From Cadophora sp. MPI-SDFR-AT-0126 (Eukaryota > Ascomycota > Leotiomycetes > Helotiales > Ploettnerulaceae), in contig JAGMVK010000019.1 in assembly GCA_020747065.1 (NCBI GenBank), positions 682,001 through 746,000 on the forward strand: a stretch of DNA of 64,000 bases. Reading direction: 5' to 3'. Within the stretch, counting starts at the first letter, position 1. Each line of letters begins with the position of its first letter. Below are positions 33,124 through 46,500 of the stretch, one piece after another. The notes below the pieces were generated by a model. The model was not told the origin of the DNA and searched no databases. It saw only the letters and a list, made by a program, of their open reading frames with translations. Both the position numbers and the translations under genes were made by a program.

Positions 33124-35960
33124 ATGATTTCCACGTGATGGAAGCTTTTGGCCCCCGCCATTCCAAGGTTGTCTTCAAGATGGGTATATTCCGCAGGACT
33201 CATGAGACACCCATCAGGCCATCAGGAAGAAGCACTCTAGAATTTCTAGACACTTTATTTCCAACCAGCATCCAAACCTGGGGTGCATGACCTGAGACAC
33301 GGCCAGACATGTGGCCCTCGTGGCAAGACGGGACGGAGGACAGCATAACATGACATCGACATTACCGCCAGCCTGCATCACAACGCATGATATGGAGATC
33401 CGATCTACTGTACTTACGCAATTCTCCGGCATCTCCAGATTCCCCCGGATGGCTGGTGGCAATGCCCGTCCTCCCTCGAGTGTCGAATTCGGATGGGTAT
33501 GTTCCTAGTCTTGTCCAACGGCGCGTCAGGACGCGACGCAGAGCAGCGTATCGATAGAGCCGCTGGGGATGCACGCCAGGCTTCTTCATCATGGGAGGGA
33601 GGATGTGTGGTGTGAGGTGTCAATAATTTGACGAGAGTAGGCGAGTTGCATGGATTAAGGGAGAATGTATTGGATGTGCTGGATGGATAACATCACTGCT
33701 GCAGCTTGCTTGTCGTCCAGCTTAGAGTTTGAGATGTTGTGTGTGTGTGTGTGTTGACTACGGGAAGTAGAAGCAAGTCGCTTGGCAGGGTCTAGAGGGT
33801 CCGTGATGCTGATCACTTCAATTTCCCTCGAAATCGTCATAACATTTCAGCCATTATGGAGATCATAGGAATATCAATATCAATAATCTTTCTACTATAG
33901 CAAAGTTCAGACGAACGGTGAATGGTAATCAACTCATAATTGAACCAGGGATTGTAGAAGTCATCACTTGGTCAGCCGGTCAATGTGCCGGAATGGCAAG
34001 AACGCGGCACCCTAACCAGGGGCTGCAAACGCTTTGAGACTTCTCCCTCCTCCACTCACTCCTTTGACAAGCTTCACCCACAACTTTAAAGCGACATCAC
34101 CATAACAGCTTCTCAAACACTTAAATTCCTCGGCTATGGAACTACTTCTTTAGCACGACAAGTAGTACCTCTCCACATGGCGACCTAGACTTGCCTACAT
34201 CTGTTAATAAGCCTCGGCTATTCACAGATGCAGATCAGAACCCCCCTCTAGGAAACACTGGCCAAACCCTCTACCTTGGTTTTCCACATGGTCATCACCT
34301 TGCACGGAAACAAAGGGCAGTACCACCATCCTCATACAGGCTGGGTAAGTACTTTATAACGTCGCACAACATGCCGCCTGAAGGATATTCCCTTTCAGAT
34401 GCTACTCCCCGTCACTCACCAACACCGGACTAGATGAGCCGCAACATCGCTGCTAACGATCCTGGCGCTGTTGATGTTCTTCGAAGCCTCATGTAAATGA
34501 GAAGACCCTTGGGATATCATCCAAAACAGACTTTGGGATGGACCAGCCGGTTCATGACAGAAGCCAAGTCGCAGAATATGGTGGGCCATGGGTCATATCA
34601 GACAAGCCGGATGGAAATCCATACCTGTCAGCAAACGATCATACACGGGAAGACATACGACCAGTCTCACGTAACTAAATTCCACCCGCCTGTTACAAAG
34701 TACTAGTACTTCAACCTTTTGAAGGTAGAGGAAGGTAAGTTGCAGTTCCCGTGTTAGCGGCCTTACGAAATCTTCGTTCAATCCATCCAATATTCCGCTT
34801 GAAACAAACCATGAATCATTTGCGGTTGCAACCAAGGCTGGAGAACCTAGCCACATGATAGACTTTGACTGGTGGCACGCACCCACACCAAAGCCCATGC
34901 CTTTCTCGCACGGACATCTCGAGGAGTACTTGATCCGACTGGCTTCGCTGGAATCGAGTTGGAAACATTTTTCTCTTGCAACTCTATGCACTGATAGACT
35001 GTACAGATGAATACTTCTGTCCAATCTGCCAGTTCTGAGTTGTCGTCAAGGGAACCTGTATCAATTTGGGAAGTCATCCCTGCTTTGCATGAACAGCCGT
35101 TGCCTTTTTTCTTCGCCCTCCCGTTCAGGTCAGAAAACTCCTCTCTGATATCCCAATGGGGTTGAGAGGCATTCCGGCTGTCGGGTGATGCGCATGATCG
35201 CCCCAGGGAGGGATCCCCGACCGTCATACTTTTCCGTACTGTACCAACAAATCGACGTCCAGGTTAACCTGCACGCCTGCATATCATTGCATGAGATTAA
35301 TGCACCTCTAGAGATTCTACAGACTGGCCTGTCAAGAGCAATGAGAACTACCCGGACCATGGTGCATATTGACACCCTGCTTGCCATGTGTGTCTGCAAT
35401 GGGCCGAGGGCAGCAGATAACAATGAGATGGCACCCACAAGCATTTATCTCTACAGCTCAAAGCTATTTGATGCTAATGTAGGCGGCACATCCTTCAACA
35501 AGAACTTCAATTGGTTTGAAATCCTCCATTGTCAATGATCTTGAGTGGAATTGACAAGTATGCAGTTGTTACTACCAGTACTCCGTTGTTTACTGTCAAG
35601 GACATTGTCGCAAGTATTCTCCAGCGAGTAGCATTGTGACTCTTGCAAGTGTCTAGGGGACAAGAGAGACATCAAAGAAGGACAAGCCTGCATTTGTCTC
35701 TGCAAGACACAGATAGTTCTATTTGTGTTCGGTTGTGGATCTTTTGGAAATAGGAAAGACTCAGGATCTGGAAAGTCCATAGCTGGTTGGTTGCGAAGAA
35801 GAAACTCTACTGCGTCATTGCAGTCTGCACAGCTAAACAGCTGGAACTCTCACACGCAAAGCGCAGTCCAGAGCAAGGCAATGGTGTTGTCGGAGTCGGC
35901 GAAATATTCTCTGTTGTGGTCTAGGTATAACCTAATTCGAAGTTCTGCCGAATTCTCAGA
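33124..35960. other. 2.8-kb intergenic stretch
   Basis: No supported gene. It includes the promoter side of the ATPase gene, where its missing first exon may lie (about 33100-33250), and a GT dinucleotide repeat at 33739-33754. The region just left of 35961 should hold the N-terminal coding part of the following gene if that gene were intact, but no matching frame was found. Confidence 0.45.
33739..33754. repeat. GT dinucleotide microsatellite (GT)x8
   Basis: A perfect GT run in non-coding sequence. Confidence 0.9.
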
Positions 35961-38900
35961 ATGTCGACTTCAGGTTCGCCTTCCACGACGCGGTCGTCAC
36001 CTCGGACGCCAACATCACCAACTTCTTCAACCTCCATAATTTCGCCCGCAACATCGACGTCAACTGAACGAAGTGTTGACGCGCTTCCATGGATTTTGCA
36101 TCACGCTCTTGAACCACAATCAACCTGCGAGCTTCCAATTAGCATAATGTTCTCCATTAATTCTGGTACGTTTGTCCTTCGAGGTGTAGTGAGGTCGTCA
36201 CCTTCGAGGAGATCGCTAACCTCGAAGTACAGGCAGGAGCTTACCACAACTGAAGGACATTTACTCCTGGTGGCAGCTTGACCGAGATGGGAAGCTTGTT
36301 CTTGCTTTCCTCTCCTCCCAAGATCGAATAATCCCCTCAATTGCAGACTCGACGGCTGCAGATATCAGGACCCCGCATGACGCTCGAGCGGAACCTAAAT
36401 TCGCCCCCACACATTGCCCTGATGATCGTTTTATGGACCATGGAAATGAGACCTTACTGAGAATTGGCCTTGCGCACATTGCCAACAATGCTCAGAAGAG
36501 CGTTGGGTTTGAGCCTGCGGATAGGCCACGCGGACTTCCACCTCACTTCATTCGCAAGTACTGCATTGAACAAGTCTTCATCAAGGATTTTGGAGATGTC
36601 AACTTTGACCATGCACTTACAGCTCTTGACTATATCAGAGATCTAGAATTTACTCGTCGAGATACTCTGCGCGAAACTGCCGAAAGTTTTGGAATCAACG
36701 AGCGCAATTGGAGAAACGTGCTTGGCGGAAATCCCAATGCGTTGGCATGGGTGGAACTGACTCAAGCAAATGAGTTGCGGATAGAGACAATGTATTCCAA
36801 TCTATTCATTGATCTCCGGATTTGGGTATGTGTCTGGCCACAGACTAGTTCAATGACAGTGCTAATGAAAGCAGACTATGACAAGCATCTTGCTCTCGAA
36901 GCAATTCTACAAGCAAGAGGCTCTGGCTATGCTCAACACACTGTTCCCTCCCGCCATTCAAGAGCTGCCAACCAGCAAGATCAATCCCAAGATATTGTAT
37001 CAACAACGCGCAATCTTCTACAGATACGTCCTTGATGTAGCAGCCAATGGACCTGGAATCATGGTGGAGTTTGAGAAAAAGCTCAATCAACATGACAATC
37101 GACACAACTGGTTGGCAGTCAGACGAAATATGGAGAAGTATATGGATCTAGCAGCCAAGATGATTGACCAGGCAAAGGTAGCCAGTGGCATGTTGCGACT
37201 TCGACGTGCTGAAACCCTGGACCCTTCCGAGTTGAGTACTTCAAGAAGCTTCAGTGGTGCCAGCTTCGATAGTACCAGACCCAAGACACCGAAATCCAAG
37301 GGTAGCTTGACCGACATGCGAGTAAAATTCGGTTTGAGCAAGAAACCCAGCAAGGTTTTTGGGGACGGCAACTCTGCTTACTCAAAGTCCATGGTCAATG
37401 TCAGCAAGCCCAACCAGGAAAAGCCCAACCAGTCAATGATGGTTATCACCAGCAAAAAGTTTGACTCCAGCCGCAGCACACCAGCCGTATCCCAGCCAAG
37501 ATTTGACAACCTCCTCTCATTGCGTGCTCGTGGTGTCTCCAAGCCCATGGGATTTGTACCACCTCCACTGGATGAACTGGAAGAAATTCTAGGCAGAACC
37601 CTTAGTCCCAAACCTGAGGATTACGAAGCAGAGCCAACGACAACTCCGAACTCAACAACCAGAGTCTCATTCGATTTCGACGCTGAACTTGGATTGGGCA
37701 ACACTTATCGCCGTCCATCACTGTCGTCAGATCTTCAGACGTCTGATCGGCCCAAGAAAGCAAAGCCAACTCTCCAGATCGATACTAAGGGTATCACAAG
37801 TAAACAACAAGTTGTATCACCGCCTGTCAAGTCAGCTCGACCACTACCCAAGTTCCAGAAGGCTGAACCCATTCCCTCGGCTGTTCGGCCACAGACGGCG
37901 GATAGCTCAAGCGGAAGCCGTAATGTTTTGAGATCACCAGCATCTTCAAGCAAGTTGTTTTCTGCCGCTGGACCACCGCCCTTCGAGCCACTCCCGCCTC
38001 TAGCCACGCTGCCGATTAAGCGACGGCAGATTCCCGAGCCGGCCATGATGCCTGAGCCGTTGAATATCAATCGACCACGGAAGCCGACTACTCCAGGAAC
38101 GTCAAACCTGAGTTCGTTTCCTCCTCGCAACAACATCAAAGATCGAGCTTCGTCAGCGCAAACTCCTGCAAACAAGACTCCTAACTTCAATTCTAGCTCA
38201 GAACGCATCGATCGTGTATCTCAAGACCGTGACAAGTCTCCCGACATTAGAAAGATCCCCTCACACTCCTCTGCGACCGGGTCACGTCCCTCAACCAGCT
38301 CTGAAGACTCGTCTCGCCTTAGCAAGCAAATCTCTGCAGGCCCTGCTACGCAGCGCCGTCTACCATCAGATAACTACGAATTCTTGAATCGTCCCTACAG
38401 CGGATCCTCTCAGGAAAACAACTACCCATCTCAAGTCATCATGAAGAAGTCCAGCTTCAACGCGCTCTTCTCGCGCAAGAAGAAATCATCACCAGCTCTC
38501 AAAGATGATTTTCAAGCAGGTAACGCTCTTGGTATCTCCACTCAACCCACCACCCCTACCGGCGAGAATCCTCGGGAATCTGGCGAGATCAAGCCTATTC
38601 TGAAGAAGAAATCAAGCTTTGCAGCTTTCATGCATGGTAACTCCGACGACACTACCGATACATTCACCGAACTCGCTCTCCCTCCAAATACACCTCGATC
38701 AGCCAAAGCCACACGTTTCCAGGACGATCTTCACACTCTCGGCAACGAGAACTTCGAGAATGGCAAGGACAACGAGACCCCACAACCACCAAAGTTGAAG
38801 CAAAAGTCAAGCTTCAACTTTTCCAATCCACTCCTTTCGTCAGCATCCCGTCCAAATATGCGTTCGGAGAGAGGCGAGATCATTGAGAAGAGCGAGCCCA

Positions 38901-39760
38901 GATTGAAGAAGAAGTCAAGTTTCGCGTTTGGTGGGGGAATGCACACGTCTGAGTCTCATGTCAAGATCGACTCTCAAGAACAACCAGAGCGTGGTCTCAA
39001 AAAGATGTCTTCCTTCGTCTTCGGCAACCCCGCCCTCCGCAACTCCGATTCTCAAGCCACCCTTCGCCCTGAGCCTCGTGTCCTTAAGAAGAAGAGATCC
39101 AACTACGCTGTTGCCGAGCCCTCCACCGAAACCTTCCAAGTACCACAGCTCCCAGCCCTACGCCACCAGTCTTCCTTCGCCGCTGTCGGTGGACCAGTCA
39201 GACCATACACCGCAAACTCGGAGGTTGGTCTCTTCGCACAATTCGAGGCCGAAGACCAGGGACTGAAGTACGGAAAGTCACCAGAGGACGGCAAACGCTC
39301 CGAGATCCGCGCCGAGGTGGGGGTCGGTGGCCCTGTCAGACCCGCCACATCTGGCAGGGAGGCCGGCCCAGGAGCCTACACCAGATACCCGGTGGAGGAG
39401 GAGTCGCTTTCCGGTGGCGGTGAGGAGGACAGCAAGCTCTCGACGAGCTTCAGCAGCAGCAAGAGCCCAACGAGCCCTCTTACTCGCGAGTTCGTCCCAT
39501 CTCCTTCCCCTCCCACCAACTCTCCCGTCATCTCCGGATCGGCGGCGGCCGGCCCAGCGCTCAAGAAGAAGAAGAGCGTCTGGGGGTTCGCCAAGAAGGA
39601 GATGACGGCGGAGGAGGTGGCGGAGAAGGAGATGGTCAAGGAGGAGAAGAGGAAGGCGAAGGAGGAGAAGAGGGAGAGGGAGAGGAGGGAGTTGGAGGAG
39701 GGGGTGTTTGCGGTGGCGGAGTTCTTTGGGGGGGAGGTGGGGGAGACGGAGAGGAGGTAG
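35961..39760 (+). CDS. Large uncharacterised fungal protein with repeated KKxSSF motifs; 5' end disturbed
   Basis: Three exons (35961-36165, 36233-36825, 36875-39760) with introns of 67 bp (GTACGT ... GCTAACC ... ACAG) and 49 bp (GTATGT ... GCTAATG ... GCAG), all in phase, give 1227 aa. Residues about 70-440 form a globular part (SWWQLDRDGKLVLAFLSSQD, APTHCPDDRFMDHGNETLLR, KSVGFEPADRPRGLPPHFIR) that I recall as a conserved, unnamed fungal family. The rest is disordered and Ser/Pro-rich with about eight KKKSSF-like motifs, ending in a Lys/Glu helix. Upstream, frame 2 encodes NVDFRFAFHDAVV ... FFNLHNFARNIDVN and then stops at 36064, whereas exon 1 of this model reads the same DNA in frame 3 as Ser/Thr-rich sequence. 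The frame-2 peptide looks like the real conserved N-terminal region, so the gene may carry a frameshift at about 36060. The purine-rich last 120 bp encode the charged tail. Confidence 0.8.
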
Positions 39761-41878
39761 GGGGTGGGAGTGGGGGTTGGTGTTTTTTTTTGTATGATTA
39801 CATAGGATATTGGGGAGTTTGGGGGAGGGAAGGTATGATACCAAAACTAGGGTGTAGAGAAAAGTATTGTAGATATAACGGTGTTTGTGTCAAATTCGCT
39901 GCTTCTTGCTCCCAATATGTGACTTTTAAATCCGGAATCCAGGCTGTGCAAGAGATTCAGACCCCAGATATATGGTTTCAGAAAGCAGGAGTTTAGATTA
40001 TGGTAAGATAGGTGGAGGACTGACTTATTGATGGTTTATGGATGGTGGAATGATTGATCGTAGTAGAGGGGGGGAAGTGGATTGGATGTTGTATCAGGTT
40101 CGGTGTATTGGTTTTGCTGGTTTGGTTTGGTTCGGTTTGATTTGGTTGCTTAGTGAGAGGATTGTGTTGGTATAATGATGAAGTATGGTGTATGATTAGA
40201 ATAAATATATATGTGTGTGAGAGAGAATTAACGGGAGGTTAAGTTGGATGATGAATATTGGGGTTTGGGGGTGAGAAGTTTGGGATGAAGAGGGAGGAAA
40301 GTGGGAGTTTTACATGGCAGATGTTATATAGGGACAGATCATATTGTTTGTATAGTGCGTACAATGGAGATGGAGATGGATGTGGAGATGAGGATGGAGA
40401 CGAGGATAGGTAAGTGTAAAGTTGGGCAAGTTGAGGAGCATACGGTTCGGAATGAAGTTTGGAGAAGTATTTAGGATCAAAGTTTTGAAGCAGTTTGATA
40501 CCTTTCTGGTACTGGGGAAAGACGGGGCGCAGGTATTGAAAGTGTAATGAGTGCTGTCGGCCGCTTAGGCTGGGGAAGGGATCTCAGGTGTGGTTAAATA
40601 TTTGTGACGTGCTGGTGTTGGTGTTGGTGATGGTGTTAGTGATGGATATGGGTGGAGAGACTTTGAGAAGTGGGGAGGCGGGAAGTTAGGGGTGGGAAGG
40701 TTGGTTAGTAGCTTGGGAACTGAGTTATTGGACGGTTGGCTTAGGAGATGGCAAGGTATATCGCTGAATATATGGATAGAGGAATAGAATGAATGTAGAT
40801 GATAGATATCATTTACCGGAGTATTGAAGGGATGGCGTTGAGGAAAGGTAGGAATGAAGGGTATGAGGGTTGGGTGAGGGACTTCGAATTGTGGGATTCG
40901 GATGGAAAGAAAATAATTGTCTTGTTAGCGACTGATCGCGAAGCCCATTCTTCTTGAAGAGGTACGCAAAGCGTAATTATAAGTGAAATACATGGCAGGG
41001 CCCTCGTCCTGATGTTGGGTATCCGATCCTGATTTTCAACACAGATGCATATAGTGTGATAATTCCTGGTCTTGTGTTGCATTCCTCCTGCCAAGGCACA
41101 CTGGAGGCGACGATTGCTCAGATGAGTGGTAGATAGCGAATAAGCAGTTGATGTATACTAAGAATGGGAGACTTCAGAAACAGTCAGTGCATGGGCTGAG
41201 GCCGTTCTTGAGTGTTGACTGGCTTTGGTTTGGTCTTGAACTTGAAGATGTGTTTCTGGCTGGCTTGGGTAAATGCTATTGGACTTTGGGGGTTTAATCG
41301 TGATCTCCAATACACTTGGCCGACTTCATGCTAGGTTCAAATGACCTGGGGAGGTGATGTATAATTAAGCCTAAATATCAAGCTGCAGCTCTTTACTTTA
41401 TTCGCTCTCCGTGTCAGCTTAGAATGTCCCGAAGAAGTGTGACATTGCAATAAAGCAGGAGTAACAGAGTAACAGCGGCATGAGCAGAATCAGATTGATC
41501 AGTAGAAACAGGGGCCAACGAGTAGGAATTTGCTTATCGTAAAGTGTCCTTCCGCTGCCGTTGTAAAGAATGTAAGATTGTCGAGTGCCGAGATAGTCTT
41601 TTCACTTTCTGTCGTCTCTTGCTCCCTTCGCTCCCCTGGCGCTGATGTGCGTCATTCTGCAGTCTAGAGTAGTAAGATCTTCTTAGGTACGTAATAATGG
41701 GAACTCGTACCTCGTGAAGGGTATAGCAATGAGTTATGGGACTTTCTTTTTGTATTGCTCGAATCATTTTCCCCTTCGGTCTCAGTTTCAATTCTGATAC
41801 TTGACTTCATTCTTCTGCTTGTGAGTAGATATAAAGGATTCGGACTTTCAAGATACTGAATCTTTAAACTATACAAGA
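39761..41878. other. Intergenic stretch with G/T-rich low-complexity sequence
   Basis: About 2.1 kb without a gene. The + strand is strongly G/T/A-rich (GGTTTGGTTTGGTTCGG at about 40120, GGAGATGGAGATGGATGTGG at about 40370), continuing the strand asymmetry of the preceding gene's 3' end. Confidence 0.5.
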
Positions 41879-42658
41879 TGATGAACTTGGATCTGATGAG
41901 TTATCTCAAGATGAGTTTTGCCCTCATTGCCTCTTCACTTTTGTTTCTACCGCGCTTGGTTTCGACAGCTGCGTGAGTTATCTTCTCTCATGAAGGCTCA
42001 ATCTCATGCCTCTTTTCACCTGCAAATCAGTACCTTTCCAAAATGAAGCAAGGAGCGAAGATGAAATCATAGTAACAATATACTAACACCTCATCCCAGC
42101 GGAAACCTCATGATAACCTCCCTCCCATCCACCGACAAAACCACCTCAGCTTCAAATCCATCCTAAGCCGACATCGATTTCCCTAATCCTCCGCTCTATC
42201 CCTCACAACATCCCCCATCCCAATCACTTTCACCTGCTTCAATCTTTCCACCATCTTCTCTCATTTTTCAGCGCTAGCGTCCTCCACCGTCCCGCTCAAC
42301 GGTTTTCAGCCCGGCTAAGATTCCTCCGACCTCTCCCTTGGCGTAAACTACACCATCCTCACCCAGCCCACCACATTCTCCCGCCTGAATAAGTACAGCC
42401 TCATCCACATCCAACAGAGTAACATCACGCGTGAGCAAAGCGTCGAGGGGAAGCCGTCTGGGAGGAGGGTCAGTGTGTGGGGATGGTCTGGTTGAGGGGG
42501 GACCCGTGGTATGTGCAGAGATGTCAGGCAAGGGGAGGGGGGGGTTTGAAGGGGGGCTTGAGAGAGAGGAGATGGGGACAAGGAGTAAGGAGAGTGAATG
42601 GGGTTTGAGCTATATGGTGATGGTTGTGATGGGCGTAGTGGTGTGGATTATGTTGTGA
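41879..42658 (+). pseudogene. Possible small secreted/GPI-type protein gene, probably broken
   Basis: An ATG at 41879 opens a short peptide with a signal-peptide-like core (MSFALIASSLLFLPRLVSTA). It is followed directly by a good donor (GTGAGT at 41973), a CTAAC branch point and a CCCAG acceptor at about 42100. Exon 2 (GNLMITSLPSTDKTT...) stops at a TAA after about 20 codons. Further right, other frames hold LSLGVNYTILTQPTTFSRLN and, before 42658, a hydrophobic C-terminus (YMVMVVMGVVVWIML) like a GPI-attachment tail. A signal sequence, middle and hydrophobic end in different frames suggest a decayed secreted-protein gene. It could also be chance, and no family is recognised. Confidence 0.35.
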
Positions 42659-43549
42659 TTTTGTGAGGGAGAATAGAAGAATAGTGGGGCATGGGACGGG
42701 TGTATTTGAGTTGGAAACAAGGCATTGATAGGGCACTGACTTTTGGAGACCCTTAATCATTTAAGATTTGCAATTGAAAGAGGAAAGGAAATGAGAAGTG
42801 AGATATCCCTGTAAACACAGCATTCGACTTTCATGGCACTAGCCTACTATAAACATTGAGACTTTGGATGACTAGGTAACAGGAAATTTTGGAAAAGAAG
42901 GGTTAGCTTCATCACAAACAGACTTCATAGATCGTAAAGCAAATACTTGGTTTCAACGTAGACGGGTAGTCCCAAAGCCGCTGGATTCTTCATCTACTAC
43001 GGGGATCGTGAAACGTCTTTGGTCAGATCAGTGAAGTGAACAAACTTTCGTGACTGAGAGTAGAATGGTCTCTTAATAATGTTTTCGCTCATTGTGTGAT
43101 GTTGGATTCTGAACATTGGAATTGGTGAAAGAGCAGATCCAAGGTTTCACAGGAATTGGGGCAATGTAAAAAGATCGGACCGGGCAACTATATGTATGTA
43201 TGTATGTGATCGAAGCAACAGCAATCTTGAGTTGAAGAAGGAGTCTATCTCTCCTGCTTTGACTTTATGTTCTTCACGGCCCTGTCTTGTCATTTCATGT
43301 TTGTTGACATTCGGCAACCACTCCACTCTGCAGGCCTCGAATCCCAGGCTATGATTTCAGGGGGTGGAAGCGCTAAGAATATCTATCTCCTTATCGCGAC
43401 TTCCCTGTCACCCAGCGACGCGACCCGACCAGACCAGACGTGACTTTCTGAACTCTAATTCCACTCACTCATCATCTCAATTGCGCCCAGAACTTCACCT
43501 TCGAGCTTCTTTTTCTTTCCCCTCGAATCTCTCCAGACAACAATGCACC
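42659..43549. other. Upstream region of the Reb1-like gene
   Basis: About 0.9 kb without a gene. It contains a TATG tetranucleotide repeat (43191-43208) and probably the promoter and 5' UTR of the gene that starts at 43550. Confidence 0.5.
43191..43208. repeat. Tetranucleotide repeat (TATG)x4
   Basis: Four TATG copies plus a partial one, about 350 bp upstream of the Reb1-like gene. Confidence 0.85.
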
Positions 43550-46500
43550 ATGATTCGAATGATCAAGGGCATTTTCTCGTCCTCTATCCCGACCTCCAGT
43601 AATGTCGTCAAGGAAGAGGAACCAGACGAGGAATTGGAATCTGGTATGTTACTTGCTTGTTCCTTCTTCCGTGGAGCTGCTGCGCGTGAAGGTGTGAAGC
43701 TTGAGAGGGAGGTTGGGCATGCGGGGCCCAACAGCGTGAACTTTCACACCTTTTCCTGCAAAGAATTTTTTTTATTTGCGCTGTCTGCGCAGCTCTCCAC
43801 CTTTTGATCTTCTCTTCTCTGCTCTGGCGCCTTGATACCAAGTCTCGCGCTTCCAGATATGATCTCGAGTCGCTAATTTACTTGTGCTTTTGCCGCAGAT
43901 GTGCCAGTAGATCTCCAGAGCCTCGAAGACAACCAACACCACCAGAAACAAGACCAGGATGAGCGCACACACACAGATGCAAATACCGACGCAATGAATC
44001 CCCCAAGCAGCGTGGTGAACAAGACACCCAAGGCAGTCAATGGAGAGCCTGCCAGTTCAAGCGCCGTGAAGGGCAGTGGGAAGAAGAACAAGGGCAAGGA
44101 AGGCAATGATGCGCGACGCATAAAGAATGAGAAGAAGAAAGAGCGCAAGAAGCAGAGGAGGCGGGATGTTTCTGCGCTGGAATCCTCCGCCATGGAGTCT
44201 TCCGTCATAGGTGAGGAGCATGATGCGCGGGCAAGGGAGGAAAAGCAGGATGAAAGTGCAGCAGCAGCAGAGGCAGAGCGAAGCTTTGTCTCTCCCGACC
44301 TGTCGAAGACTATGATGAATTTATTTGGTGATGAGCCTGTCAAAGAAAAGGCTGCCGATCCGCCCAAAGCAAAGAAACCGAAAAAGTCCAAACGTCCCAT
44401 GGAGAATCATTTGAACGCACAACCCTTAGAAGCCAATGGACTTGCCTCTCAAATACCCAAAGAACCCGCTCCTGTTGAAGAGGAGACCCAGGATTTACAA
44501 ACATTGATTAGAAAGGAGCAACTGGCAAAGCGGAAGAAGAAGAAGAAATCAGAGAAGTCTGCACCTGCAGTGGAATTCGAGAGTTCTGGATCAAATCCGC
44601 GGTCACAGTCAGCTGAATTGAGCCTCGCAGAGAAGATCAAGAAGGCTAGGCAAAAGGCACGATCGTCTCCTCGAAACCCATCACAGGAGAGCATTGCTGC
44701 TCTGCAAGATGAAGACGATTCTGATGCTCTCCTACATCAACCACTCACCCCCGCTCTGGCCAACCACTCGAGACCACATTCACCTAGTCAGCCTACCCCG
44801 GAGGATATTGCAGAGGCAGAGGCTCAAATACAGAGCAATGCGTGGTCAACAGGTCAAGTGGACCCGGGGCCGGAAGATGATGATGAAGAGCCAGTACGAC
44901 CATCTAAGAAATCGTTAGGCAAGAGGAAGGCCTCGAATACAGGCCTTGAATCGAATTCCAAGCGCAAGAAATCGAAGGTCAAGGCAGAAGCCACATCCTC
45001 CCTAGCTACATACGGTTTCGTGACCAAGAACCCTCCTCCTTCTAACGATGTATTGTCACGCGATCGGTCTCCTTCTGTGTCTCACGATACCACATCACTT
45101 GCTCGAGAGGCTGCTAGCTTATATGTAAGCCAGATGGAAATGGAACCCACTTCTCCACTTCCGGAAGCACCAATTTCTTCGAGTCTTGCAATTGCTTCTA
45201 GCCAGCAGCGAAGAGCAACACCGGCGTTCACACCAGTCAACCCGCGTAGACCTCTAGCTGGCGTTGTCATTCCCACAACAGCAAAGAACCCTTACGAACT
45301 TCCACCTTCATCTCAACCACATCCCGAATCAGAGCCAGAATTGCCTCAGAAAGCACCAATTTCTACTGAACGACGTAAGAGACGTCTCCCCACGGGTGAC
45401 GCTGAATCGTGGGATGCCAAGGGAAGCGGCAAAAGCACTCGGAGACAGAGCGTGGTGGCTAATCGAGCAGTCAAATCCATGACCCCAAAATCCTCCGAAT
45501 TAAAAGCCAAAACTCCAAAGTCTAGAACACCCAAAGTATCTGCAAGCTCACAAGCTACCCCAGCGTCGAAGGGCCACCGGCTTCCCGAGGATGATGTCAA
45601 TGCCATCGCTGAAGCTGTTGACTCATACAGGGAGGATAATGAATTGAGAGAGGTTGATCTTAATGCAATCGTCCAGGGAAGTGTTGCCAATAAGGAAAGC
45701 GTCAGGCAATTCTGGGCTTATATGTACGAGCAAGTACCAGATGTGCCCAAGACAAAGCTCCAAAACCATTGTAGACGCAATTTCCACAACTTTGAAGCCC
45801 GTGGCTCCTGGACTGCAGAGGCAGATCAGGACCTGAGAGATGCTTATGAGAGGAACCCAGGAAAGTGGAAGCAAATTGGTGCGGAGCTCAATAGATTCTC
45901 GGAAGATTGCAGGGATCGGTGGAGAAATTACCTGATCTGCGGAGATAAACAGAAAAAGGCTACATGGGAGAAGGATGAAGAAGAGAAGTTGAGAGATGTA
46001 GTGGAGGAACTTTTGGTAATTATCCGTAAGGGCGAGAAAAGAGAGCCGGACGATGTCAAGGAAGAGGATTACGCGAAGTTGGACTGGGTGAAAGTAAGCG
46101 CCATGATGGGCCACACCAGAAGTCGTCTTCAATGCAGTACCAAATGGAAGAAGATCCAGGAGCGAGAGGATGCAGGCCTCGAGGACCCAGTCGCGTTCCA
46201 ACCCATTTCCAGAGCCGCTTGGCGTCTCGAAGAAGCCGAAAGGCTTGCTCGCAAGATGAAGGCTCGGGACAAACTTGACCTTCTTTATCAAATCCGTGAG
46301 ACCAAGGCTGGTATTGAAGGCAAGATCCCCTGGCTTCAAATTCAGCAGGAACTTGGTCTCAAAGATAGGAAGATGGCTCTGCGAGTTTGCTACAGGAATC
46401 TCAAGGAGCATATCCCCGACAGCGATGATATGAAGCTTCAAGATGTTGTGTCTGCTCTTATTGATCTGTATGAAGCAGCTGCTCCAGGAGAACCGCAAGG

